Positions 1 through 7,321 of a stretch of 64,000 bases of DNA are shown here, in pieces (the stretch's first letter is position 1; each line of letters begins with the position of its first letter). The DNA comes from Sphingomonas sp. LY54. Its GTDB lineage: Bacteria; Pseudomonadota; Alphaproteobacteria; Sphingomonadales; Sphingomonadaceae. The stretch lies in contig NZ_CP141588.1 in assembly GCF_035594035.1 (NCBI RefSeq), forward strand, positions 2,882,501-2,946,500, in the 5' to 3' direction. Under the pieces are notes generated by a model that was given only the letters and a program-made list of their open reading frames with translations, did not search any database and was not told the origin of the DNA. Made by a program: the position numbers and the translations under genes.

Positions 1-1
1 C

Positions 2-700
2 GTGCGGCGCATGCTGATGCGCATGAAGGCGCTCACCCAGGCCTCCCGCGCGCTTGCTTATTATGCCGCCGGGCAGACCGACCGGCGCCATCTCGGCGAC
101 GCCGCTGCCGGCGCGCGCGCCGATTTGCTGACGCCTCTGGTCAAGGCCTATGGCACCGATGTCGGGGTCGAAGTGGCGAGCCTCGGCATCCAGGTCCATG
201 GCGGCATGGGCTTCATCGAAGAGACCGGCGCGGCGCAGCATCTGCGCGATATCCGCATCGCCCCGATCTACGAGGGCACCAACGGCATCCAGGCCGCGGA
301 CCTGGTCGGGCGCAAGATCGGGCTCGAGGGCGGCGCCGTGCTCGCCCGCTTGTTCGCTGACATCCGCGCCGAGGCTGCCGGGGAAGCGCCGCTGATGGCA
401 TTGGTCGATGCCTGTGAGCAGGTGGGAGCGCATCTGGCCGCGGCAAACGCCGACGACCGCATGGCCGCTTCCTACCCGTTCCTGACGATGCTGTCGGTTG
501 CGGTCGCCGGCTGGCTGATGGCGCGCCAGCACGATGCGGCGCTGGACGGGGAGGGCGATCCCTCGTTCCTGGCGATGAAGCGCGCAGCCGCGCGTTTCTA
601 CCTCGACCAGATGGTGCCGGAGGCGGAGGGCCTCAAAGCGGCGGCCATGGCTCCGGCCGACCTGCTTTACTCGATATCGGAAGACGCCTTCGCGGCCTGA
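2..700 (+). CDS. Acyl-CoA dehydrogenase, C-terminal part (5' end outside window)
   Basis: This is the C-terminal portion of an FAD-dependent acyl-CoA dehydrogenase, which oxidises acyl-CoA to trans-2-enoyl-CoA in fatty-acid or related acyl-CoA breakdown. The reading frame is open at the window edge, so the true start lies upstream. The visible part holds the final helical domain with the GIQVHGGMGF segment and an IYEGTNGIQ motif, whose Glu (about residue 91 of the visible part) is the position of the catalytic base in this family. Roughly 120 further residues match the extra C-terminal domain found on the longer, AcdA-like members. The substrate chain length cannot be read from this fragment. 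Confidence 0.9.
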   Translation: MRRMLMRMKALTQASRALAYYAAGQTDRRHLGDAAAGARADLLTPLVKAYGTDVGVEVASLGIQVHGGMGFIEETGAAQHLRDIRIAPIYEGTNGIQAADLVGRKIGLEGGAVLARLFADIRAEAAGEAPLMALVDACEQVGAHLAAANADDRMAASYPFLTMLSVAVAGWLMARQHDAALDGEGDPSFLAMKRAAARFYLDQMVPEAEGLKAAAMAPADLLYSISEDAFAA

Positions 701-710
701 GCCGTTTCGC

Positions 711-1058
711 TCAGGCGAGGGCGCGCTCGACCAGATCCTCGACGTCGAGGTCGAGGCGGCGGATATGGGCGGCGATGCTCGGCCAGCGATGCTCGAGGAA
801 TTCCTTGCGGGCGCTGGCGCGGAGCTTGGCGGTCGCGCCCTCGGCGACGAACATGCCGACGCCGCGCTTCACCACGATCAGCCCCTCGTCCTGGAAGGTC
901 TGATAGGCCTTGGCGACGGTGAGCGGATTGGCGCCATGCTCGGCGGCGAGGCTGCGGACCGACGGGAGCGCGTCGCCGTCGCCGACAGAGCCGTCAAGAA
1001 TGGTGGCCGCGATCGTATCGCGGAGGCGGAGATATACCGGCCGGTCGTCGTTGCTCAT
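711..1058 (-). CDS. GntR-family transcriptional regulator, short YtrA-like type
   Basis: A 115-residue DNA-binding regulator. Residues about 10-75 form a GntR winged helix-turn-helix with the typical LPSVRSLAAEHGANPLTVAKAY recognition region shortened here to its core LPSVRSLA and NPLTVAKAY elements. Only about 40 residues follow, too few for the ligand domains of FadR, HutC or MocR types, so the YtrA-like class fits best. YtrA regulators usually control adjacent ABC-transporter genes, but none is visible beside this one. A palindrome lies between candidate -35 and -10 elements just upstream, consistent with autorepression. The gene is convergent with the acyl-CoA dehydrogenase. Confidence 0.85.
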   Translation of the reverse strand: MSNDDRPVYLRLRDTIAATILDGSVGDGDALPSVRSLAAEHGANPLTVAKAYQTFQDEGLIVVKRGVGMFVAEGATAKLRASARKEFLEHRWPSIAAHIRRLDLDVEDLVERALA

Positions 1059-1065
1059 CGGCGCT

Positions 1066-1094
1066 ATACTGTTCTAATACAGCGAGGGGGTCAA
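1066..1094 (-). promoter_or_regulatory. Candidate promoter and operator of the GntR gene
   Basis: Read on the minus strand, TTGACC (1089-1094) is followed 17 bases later by CAGTAT (1066-1071) as a possible -10. The dyad CTGT-N6-ACAG (1069-1082) sits between and overlaps the -10. Transcription would start about 7 bases downstream, essentially at the ATG at 1058, and no Shine-Dalgarno sequence is visible, so the mRNA may be leaderless. The operator is inferred from symmetry and position only. Confidence 0.5.
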
Positions 1095-1115
1095 GGCCTA
1101 AAGCCCGGGCCGCGA

Positions 1116-1700
1116 TCAGTCGTGCGGAACCCAGTCCGAGGCGATCTTGTCATAGTCCGGCCGCGGCCGTTCCTCCAGCTCCGCACCCGGCGTACCGATG
1201 AAGACGAAGCCGGCGATCCGCGCACCCTCGGGGCCGAAGGCGCGGGCGACGGTCGCGGAATTGGCGGCCCAGCCGGTCACCCAGCCGCCGGCAAAGCCCA
1301 AGGCGTGCGTGGCGAGCAGCAGGTTCATCAACGCTGCGCCGGCAGACAGTTCTTGCTCCCAGAGCGGGATCTTGCTCGGCACGACCGGGACGAAAAGAGC
1401 GACGACGAGGGTCGGCGCCTGGTGTGCGAACTTGTCGATCGCCTCGAGTTCGAGCCGGCCGGGGGTCGGATGCTCCTCCCGATAGGCGCGCTCCAGCAGG
1501 TCGCGAAAGGCGCCGCGCTGGGCCTTGGACACGTGGACGAAGCGCCACGGCGCGAGCTTGCCGTGATCGGGCACGCGCATCGCCGCTTCGAAAATCTGCC
1601 GGAGCTGGGCGTCGTCGGGGCCCGGCGCGACGAGGTCGCGCGGTCGCGCCGAGCGGCGCGTGCGCAGCAGCGACAGGGTGGAGGATCGGTCGTTGAACAT
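1116..1700 (-). CDS. Nitroreductase family protein, YdjA-like
   Basis: A FMN-dependent NAD(P)H nitroreductase-fold oxidoreductase of about 194 residues, reducing nitro or quinone-type substrates; the physiological substrate is unknown. The N-terminal RRSARP segment, the RVPDHGKLAPWRF motif and the downstream GAALMNLLLATHALGFAGGW region are typical of the small YdjA-like branch. The ATG at 1700 is preferred over the longer frame at 1760, because it begins just before the conserved RRS motif and the extra 20 residues look non-homologous. It is probably transcribed alone. Confidence 0.85.
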   Translation of the reverse strand: MFNDRSSTLSLLRTRRSARPRDLVAPGPDDAQLRQIFEAAMRVPDHGKLAPWRFVHVSKAQRGAFRDLLERAYREEHPTPGRLELEAIDKFAHQAPTLVVALFVPVVPSKIPLWEQELSAGAALMNLLLATHALGFAGGWVTGWAANSATVARAFGPEGARIAGFVFIGTPGAELEERPRPDYDKIASDWVPHD

Positions 1701-1834
1701 CGCCAAGTCCGCTAGCAGCGTCACGTCTCGGCAACAATCCGCTTCACAACGGCGTTCCACGCGTTAGTCTGCCCGCCCATCGAGGCTGCCCTCCCTTTAT
1801 GGCGGCCCTAAACTGTATTGGAGTCAGCGCGCCG

Positions 1835-3745
1835 ATGGCCACCGTGACCTATCCCGACCGGCACGCTCCCTCAGACGATCGAAGCTTTTTCGGCCACCCC
1901 AAGGGTCTGGCCGTGCTCTTCTTCGCCGAAATGTGGGAGCGCTTTTCCTTCTATGGCATGCGAGCCCTGCTCGTCCTGTATCTGACGCAGCATTTCCTGT
2001 TCAGCGACACCGAGGCGCAGGGCCTCTACGCAGCCTATGCCTCGCTCGTCTATCTGGCGCCGGTGCTCGGCGGTCTGATCGCCGACAAATATCTCGGTTC
2101 GCGCAAGGCCGTTACCATCGGCGCCGTTTTGCTGGTGCTGGGCCATTTCGGCATGGCGTTCGAAGGGGCGGGATCGAAGCAATATGTCGACGTCGGCGCC
2201 TCCAGCTATGAGGTGGTGACCGATGGCCGCGGCGACGACCGCAACCTCTTCATCAAGTCCGTCGACGGCCAGGCGCAGTCGAAGATGACTTTCTCGTCCG
2301 AAGGCATGCTCGTCGAGAATGGTGCTGCCGTCGGCCTGCCGGCGACCGTGCCGACCGGCGGGTTCACGACCCGGTCGGTGCAGGAGCCGATCTACGTCCA
2401 GATCCTGTTCCTGTCGCTGTCGCTGATCATCGTCGGCGTCGGCTTCCTCAAGGCCAACATCTCGACCATCGTCGGCGCGCTTTATGCCCCCGATGACCCC
2501 CGTCGCGACCGCGGCTTCACGATCTTCTACATGGGCATCAACCTCGGCTCGGTCCTCGCGACTTTGGGCTGCGGCTATCTCGGCATCAAATATGGCTGGA
2601 AATACGGCTTCGGCCTGGCCGGCTTCGGCATGCTCGCCGGCCTGCTCACCTTCCTGTGGGGCCAGAAGTTCCTGATGGGCAAAGCGGAGCCGCTGCGTCC
2701 CGAGGTTCTCAAGAAGAAGAGCGCGGTCGGCCTCAACATCGAATGGACGATCTACGTCGCCGGCTTCCTGATGCTGCTCCCGGCCTGGTGGCTGGTGCAG
2801 CGCCACGAAATCGTGACGCTGATGCTCACCATCGGTGCGCCCTTGATCTTCGCGGCGATGCTGATCTGGTCGTGGGTGGCGCTGAAGGGCGCCGAGCGCT
2901 CGCGCATGATCGTCGCGCTCGTGCTGATCATCTTCTCGGTGCTGTTCTGGACCCTGTTCGAACAGGCCGGCAGCTCGATGACGCTCTACGCCGATCGTAA
3001 CAGCGATCTCACCATCGCCGGCGACCTCCGGATGACGGCGGCCCAGACCAACTTCTTCAACCCGGGCCTGATCGTCCTGCTCGCGCCCATCTTCGCCGCG
3101 ATGTGGGGCTGGCTCGGCAAGCGTGGCCTCGAACCCTCGACGCCGCTGAAGTTCGGCCTCGGCCTGGTCCAGGCCGGTCTCGGCTTCCTCGTGCTCGTGA
3201 TCGGCATCGAATATTTCGCCGGTCCCGATTTCCGCGTGCCGCTGATCTGGCTGTTCCTGGCCTATCTGCTCCACACGACCGGCGAGATTTGCCTGTCGCC
3301 CGTGGGACTCAGCATGATCACCAAGCTGTCGGTGCCGCGCATCGTCGGCCTGATGATGGGCGTGTGGTTCCTCTCCTCGGCACTGGCGCACACTTTGGCC
3401 GGCCTCGTCGCGCAGGCGACGTCGGGCGCGACCATCGGCGGCGTCGTCATCGATCCGGCGGCGCAGCTCGCCACCTATGCGGGCGTGTTCGGCACGATCG
3501 GCTGGACTGCGGTCGCGATCGGCGTCGTCCTGATGGTGTTGTCGCCGTGGCTGAAGCGGGGCATGCACCTGGAGACGCTCGGCAAGGACGCGCAGGAAGG
3601 CGTTGGCTATGGCCATGACGTCATGGCCGGCGAGGCGCAGCTCGTGGAGCGTGAAGCCGCCGGTACCCGCACCGGCAACGAGATGAAGGCAGGGCGCGAC
3701 CCGCTCGGCCGCGCCAATGACCCCGAAGGCACGAAGGGCGAATAA
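1835..3745 (+). CDS. POT/PTR2-family proton-coupled oligopeptide transporter
   Basis: An inner-membrane di/tripeptide:proton symporter of the major facilitator superfamily, about 636 residues. The first helix carries the canonical ExxERFSFYG signature (EMWERFSFYG), and the later ICLSPVGLSM segment matches the second PTR2 signature. An insertion of about 75 polar residues (roughly 110-185) separates early helices and is not part of a minimal POT fold. Start at 1835 is chosen because a GGAG lies upstream and it gives the normal N-terminus; the alternative is 1799. The stop codon abuts the TTG start of the next gene, so transporter and amidohydrolases form an operon that likely imports peptide products. 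Confidence 0.92.
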   Translation: MATVTYPDRHAPSDDRSFFGHPKGLAVLFFAEMWERFSFYGMRALLVLYLTQHFLFSDTEAQGLYAAYASLVYLAPVLGGLIADKYLGSRKAVTIGAVLLVLGHFGMAFEGAGSKQYVDVGASSYEVVTDGRGDDRNLFIKSVDGQAQSKMTFSSEGMLVENGAAVGLPATVPTGGFTTRSVQEPIYVQILFLSLSLIIVGVGFLKANISTIVGALYAPDDPRRDRGFTIFYMGINLGSVLATLGCGYLGIKYGWKYGFGLAGFGMLAGLLTFLWGQKFLMGKAEPLRPEVLKKKSAVGLNIEWTIYVAGFLMLLPAWWLVQRHEIVTLMLTIGAPLIFAAMLIWSWVALKGAERSRMIVALVLIIFSVLFWTLFEQAGSSMTLYADRNSDLTIAGDLRMTAAQTNFFNPGLIVLLAPIFAAMWGWLGKRGLEPSTPLKFGLGLVQAGLGFLVLVIGIEYFAGPDFRVPLIWLFLAYLLHTTGEICLSPVGLSMITKLSVPRIVGLMMGVWFLSSALAHTLAGLVAQATSGATIGGVVIDPAAQLATYAGVFGTIGWTAVAIGVVLMVLSPWLKRGMHLETLGKDAQEGVGYGHDVMAGEAQLVEREAAGTRTGNEMKAGRDPLGRANDPEGTKGE

Positions 3746-5140
3746 TTGAACAAGACTTGGCTCGCCGGCGTCGCCGGCCTCGCTCTGCTTTCCGCTTGTA
3801 CCAGTGCCAACGACCGACCCGAGACCGCTTCGTCGACGCCCCGCGCGTCGGCGGAGCCGGCCTCGCCGGTCTATGAATCGACCTATCGCGCCTTTCCGGG
3901 CGTGCTGACGGCGATCACCGGCGCGACCGTCCTCGACGGCGAGGGCAAACGGATCGACAATGGCACCGTCATCCTCGCCGACGGCAAGGTGCAGGCGATC
4001 GGCGGCGCCGACACGCCGATCCCGGCCGGCGCGACCCGCTACGACGCGGCCGGCAAGTGGGTGACGCCGGGCATCATCGATGCCCACAGCCACCTCGGCG
4101 ATTACGCCAGCCCGGGCGTCGACGCGCACAGCGACGGCAACGAGGTGACCGGCCCAGTCCGTCCCGAGGTCTGGGCCGAGCATTCCGTCTGGCCGCAGGA
4201 TCCGGGTTTCACCCGCGCGCTCACCAATGGCGGCGTCACCGCGCTGCAGATCCTGCCCGGCTCGGCCAATCTGTTCGGCGGCCGCTCGGTAACACTCAAG
4301 AACGTGCCGGCGCGCACCGTCCAGGGCATGAAATTCCCAGGCGCTCCGCACGGGCTCAAGATGGCCTGCGGCGAGAATCCCAAGCGCGTCTACGGCAGCC
4401 GTAACCAGATGCCGCAGACCCGCATGGGCAATATGGCGGTCAACCGCCAGACCTGGCTCAAGGCGCAGGACTATAAGCGCAAGGTCGCCAAGGACCCGAA
4501 CACGGCACGCGACCTCGCCATGGAGACTTTGGTCGACGTGCTCGACGGCAAGATCCTGGTCCATAACCATTGCTACCGTGCCGACGAAATGGCCTTCGTC
4601 CTCGATATGGCCAAGGAGTTCGGCTACAAGGTTACCGCCTTCCACCACGCGGTGGAGGCCTACAAGATCGCCGACAAACTGCGCGACGCGGGCGCCTGCT
4701 CGGCGATGTGGGCCGACTGGTGGGGCTTCAAGATGGAAGCCTATGACGCGATCAACGAGAATATCCCGCTCGTTCACAATGCCGGCGCGTGCGCCATCGT
4801 CCATTCGGACGATGCGAACGGCATCCAGCGTCTCAATCAGGAAGCCGCCAAGGCGATGGGCGACGGCAAGCGCATCGGCATCGACATCGCGCCCGAAATC
4901 GCCTGGACGTGGCTCAGCTACAATCCGGCCAAGGCGCTCGGCATCGCCGACCAGACCGGTAGCTTGAAGCCCGGCAAGATGGCCGACGTCGTCTTGTGGA
5001 ACGGCGATCCGTTCAGCGTCTACACCCGCCCCGAGCGCGTGTGGATCGACGGCGCCCTGATGTACGACGCCAACGATCCGAAGAGGCGCCCCGTGACCGA
5101 CTTCGAGCTCGGCCAGCCCGGCGAAGGAGACGTGAAGTGA
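3746..5140 (+). CDS. Secreted amidohydrolase lipoprotein with intact HxH motif
   Basis: A metal-dependent amidohydrolase-superfamily hydrolase, 464 residues, starting with TTG directly after the transporter stop. The N-terminus is a lipoprotein signal peptide with lipobox LSAC, so the enzyme should be membrane-anchored outside the cytoplasm. The imidazolonepropionase/DHOase-like layout is visible: TPGIIDAHSH gives the first metal-binding HxH, LVHNHCYRADE and FHHAVEA give further His ligands, and AIVHSDD supplies the late Asp. The C-terminal KPGKMADVVLWNGDP strand closes the small beta domain. It is coupled to a degenerate paralogue immediately downstream. The peptide or amide substrate is unknown. 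Confidence 0.88.
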   Translation: MNKTWLAGVAGLALLSACTSANDRPETASSTPRASAEPASPVYESTYRAFPGVLTAITGATVLDGEGKRIDNGTVILADGKVQAIGGADTPIPAGATRYDAAGKWVTPGIIDAHSHLGDYASPGVDAHSDGNEVTGPVRPEVWAEHSVWPQDPGFTRALTNGGVTALQILPGSANLFGGRSVTLKNVPARTVQGMKFPGAPHGLKMACGENPKRVYGSRNQMPQTRMGNMAVNRQTWLKAQDYKRKVAKDPNTARDLAMETLVDVLDGKILVHNHCYRADEMAFVLDMAKEFGYKVTAFHHAVEAYKIADKLRDAGACSAMWADWWGFKMEAYDAINENIPLVHNAGACAIVHSDDANGIQRLNQEAAKAMGDGKRIGIDIAPEIAWTWLSYNPAKALGIADQTGSLKPGKMADVVLWNGDPFSVYTRPERVWIDGALMYDANDPKRRPVTDFELGQPGEGDVK

Positions 5141-6432
5141 AGCGCCTCCTGACCCTGCTCGCGGCCGCGACCGCGCTCACCGCCGCTCCTGCCGCCGCTC
5201 AGACCGTCGCCATCGTCAACGGCAAGGTCGCCATCGGCGACGGCTCCGCGCCGGTCGACAACGGCACCGTCCTCATCCGCAACGGCCGCATCGTGTCCGC
5301 AGGCGCGGGCGTCACCGTCCCCGCCGACGCGCAGCGCATCGATGCGCAGGGCCGCTGGGTCACGCCGGGCCTCGTCGCCGGCTGGACCAACCTCGGCCTC
5401 ACCGAGGTCGAGGGCGTTGGCGACGCCAACGACAGCGTTGCGAACCAGTCGCCTTTCTCGGCGGCGATCGATGTCGCGCCTGCGGTCAATGCGGCCGTCT
5501 CGGCACTGGCGATCACGCGCAGCCGCGGCGTCACGCGCGCGATCGTCGCCCCAGACGCCGGCAACGACATCTTTGCCGGCCAGGGCGCCCTGGTCGACAT
5601 GGGCAACGACGTCGATGCGGTCTTCAAGCCACGCGCGTTCCAGTTCGTCGAATTGGGCGAGGCGGGTGCGCGCAAGGCCGGCGGAAGCCGCGCCGCGACC
5701 TTCGTCTTCTTCCGCAATGCGATGCTCGAGGCGCGCGATTATGCGCGCAACCCTTCCGCTTATGGCGGGCGGGACAGCGATGCTTTGCTGATGCGGCTCG
5801 ACGCGGCGGCCCTGGTGCCGGTCGTCGAGGGGCGGATGCCGCTCGCGGTCCATGTCGAGCGCGCCAGCGACATCCTGCAGGTGCTGGACCTCCGCAAGGA
5901 ATTCCCGAGCCTGAAGCTGATCCTGGTCGGCGCCAGCGAGGGCTGGCTGGTGGCGGACAAGATCGCCGCGGCCGGCGTGCCGGTGCTGACGCCGGCGCTG
6001 ACCGATCTGCCTTATGCCTTCGAGGCGCTGGGCGCGACGCAGTCCAATTACGGTCGCCTCAAGGCCGCCGGCGTCAAGGTCGCGATCGGCGAGCTCGGCG
6101 GCCAGCCTCGCAACACCAAGCAGTCGGCGGGCAATCTCGTCGCATTGCAGAAGGTGCCCGGCGCGGCCGGAATCAGCTGGGGCGAGGCGCTTGCCGCGGT
6201 AACATCGGCGCCGGCCGAGGTGATGGGTCTGGGCAACGACTTCGGTTCGCTTCGCGCCGGCCGCCGCGCCGACGTCGTGATCTGGGACGGCGACCCGCTC
6301 GAGCTCGATTCGGCGCCGGTGACGATGCTGATCGACGGCGTCCAGCAGCCGCTGGAAAACCGCCAGACCAAGCTGCGCGACCGCTATCTGACCCCGGGCG
6401 AGAAGGACCTGCCCAAGGCGTTCGAGCGCTAG
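5137..6432 (+). CDS. Secreted amidohydrolase-like protein lacking the HxH metal site
   Basis: A 431-residue paralogue of the preceding amidohydrolase. GTG at 5137 overlaps the upstream stop (GTGA) and has a good AAGGAGA seven bases before it; a Sec signal peptide ending near AAAQ follows. The fold landmarks remain (AQRIDAQGRWVTPGL at about residues 66-80, and a C-terminal RAGRRADVVIWDGDP strand). Where the partner has DAHSH, this protein has AGWTNLG, so the first two metal-binding histidines are absent. The middle motif LAVHVERASD keeps one His. It may be a non-catalytic subunit of a heteromer with its neighbour or an enzyme with altered metal use; neither is proven. Confidence 0.82.
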   Translation: MKRLLTLLAAATALTAAPAAAQTVAIVNGKVAIGDGSAPVDNGTVLIRNGRIVSAGAGVTVPADAQRIDAQGRWVTPGLVAGWTNLGLTEVEGVGDANDSVANQSPFSAAIDVAPAVNAAVSALAITRSRGVTRAIVAPDAGNDIFAGQGALVDMGNDVDAVFKPRAFQFVELGEAGARKAGGSRAATFVFFRNAMLEARDYARNPSAYGGRDSDALLMRLDAAALVPVVEGRMPLAVHVERASDILQVLDLRKEFPSLKLILVGASEGWLVADKIAAAGVPVLTPALTDLPYAFEALGATQSNYGRLKAAGVKVAIGELGGQPRNTKQSAGNLVALQKVPGAAGISWGEALAAVTSAPAEVMGLGNDFGSLRAGRRADVVIWDGDPLELDSAPVTMLIDGVQQPLENRQTKLRDRYLTPGEKDLPKAFER

Positions 6433-6444
6433 CGCATCGGGCAC

Positions 6445-6526
6445 CGTCATTGCGAGGAGCGCAAGCGACGAAGCAATCCAGCGGCGCGGAGCCCGTCTGG
6501 ATTGCTTCGCTCCGCTCGCAATGACG
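6445..6526. repeat. Long imperfect palindrome, REP-like intergenic element
   Basis: Two arms beginning CGTCATTGCGAG and ending GAAGCAATCCAG are inverted around a short GC-rich centre. The left arm is about seven bases longer than the right. Similar palindromes with CGTCATTGCGAG ends are widespread intergenic elements in many bacteria. It lies between the amidohydrolase stop and a separate terminator and would form a long hairpin in RNA. No second copy was noticed in this window. Confidence 0.75.
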
Positions 6527-6544
6527 ACGATGGGTGAAAATCAG

Positions 6545-6576
6545 AAAGCCCGGCGGAGTGTTTCGCCGGGCTTTTT
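6545..6576 (+). terminator. Rho-independent terminator of the transporter/amidohydrolase operon
   Basis: An 11-bp stem, AAAGCCCGGCG (6545-6555) with CGCCGGGCTTT (6564-6574), has an 8-base loop and ends in a T tract. Confidence 0.88.
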
Positions 6577-6606
6577 CGTTCGCGCGCGCTTCGCTACTCG
6601 AAGGGC

Positions 6607-7209
6607 ATGATTCGTCTCGTGTGCGTCGCTTTGGCGGCCTTGGCCGTCCTGTTCGTGTCCGCTCCCGGCTATGCCGCCGAGCGCGCCGCTTCGGCCCGGG
6701 TCCGGCTGGAAACCACGGCGGGGCCGATCGTGATCGAGGTCGACCTGAAGCGCGCGCCGATCACCGCCCGCAATTTCCTGCGCTACGCCGAGGAGAAGAG
6801 GTTCGACGGCACCACCTTCTACCGCGCCGCGCGCAACAAGAAGGATGGGCGTTTCGGCCTCGTCCAGGGCGGCATCAACCACAAGGTCGTGCGGGCGCGG
6901 GTGCCGATCGCGCACGAGCCGACCGACCGCACCGGCCTTCGCCACCTCGACGGCACCGTCTCGATGGCGCGCAACGCGCCCGGGACCGCGATGGGCGACT
7001 TCTTCGTGACCGTCGGGACGGCCCGCTATCTCGACGCTCGCCCCGGCTACGCCGGCTATGCCGCGTTCGGACGCGTGGTCCAGGGGATGGACGTGATCCG
7101 CAAGATCCTGGCCGCGCCGACCTATCCGGGCGGTCGATCCCACAATACGATGGGCCAGCATATCGTGAAGCCGGTCCGCATCGTCAGCGCGCGGCGCGTT
7201 CGGGGCTGA
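6607..7209 (+). CDS. Secreted cyclophilin-type peptidyl-prolyl isomerase
   Basis: A 200-residue prolyl cis-trans isomerase of the cyclophilin family. An N-terminal signal peptide (cleavage near GYAAER) directs it to the periplasm. Cyclophilin landmarks run in order: RLETTAGPIVIEVD, ITARNFLRYAEE, FYRAAR with the catalytic-type Arg, GLVQGG, GTVSMARNAPGTAMGDFFV, and YAAFGRVVQGMDVI. It is flanked by secreted peptide-processing enzymes and lies just upstream of a prolyl oligopeptidase, but in its own transcription unit after a terminator. The isomerase activity is family knowledge; the client proteins are unknown. Confidence 0.9.
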   Translation: MIRLVCVALAALAVLFVSAPGYAAERAASARVRLETTAGPIVIEVDLKRAPITARNFLRYAEEKRFDGTTFYRAARNKKDGRFGLVQGGINHKVVRARVPIAHEPTDRTGLRHLDGTVSMARNAPGTAMGDFFVTVGTARYLDARPGYAGYAAFGRVVQGMDVIRKILAAPTYPGGRSHNTMGQHIVKPVRIVSARRVRG

Positions 7210-7321
7210 CCCAGCGCTCATTCCTCGGCCGGTCGCTACGGCTAACTTCCGATATAGACAGGTGGATGGAGTGCGGCCTAGCCTCCGCCTCCTTTCAAAT
7301 CGTCCGAAGGCCGCCCATCTG

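Noticed and set aside
1871..4804. 977-codon open frame on the minus strand
   Set aside because: It lies opposite the POT transporter and amidohydrolase, both with clear motifs. Its composition (His, Arg, Asp, Gln, Glu-rich) is typical of antisense frames in GC-rich DNA.
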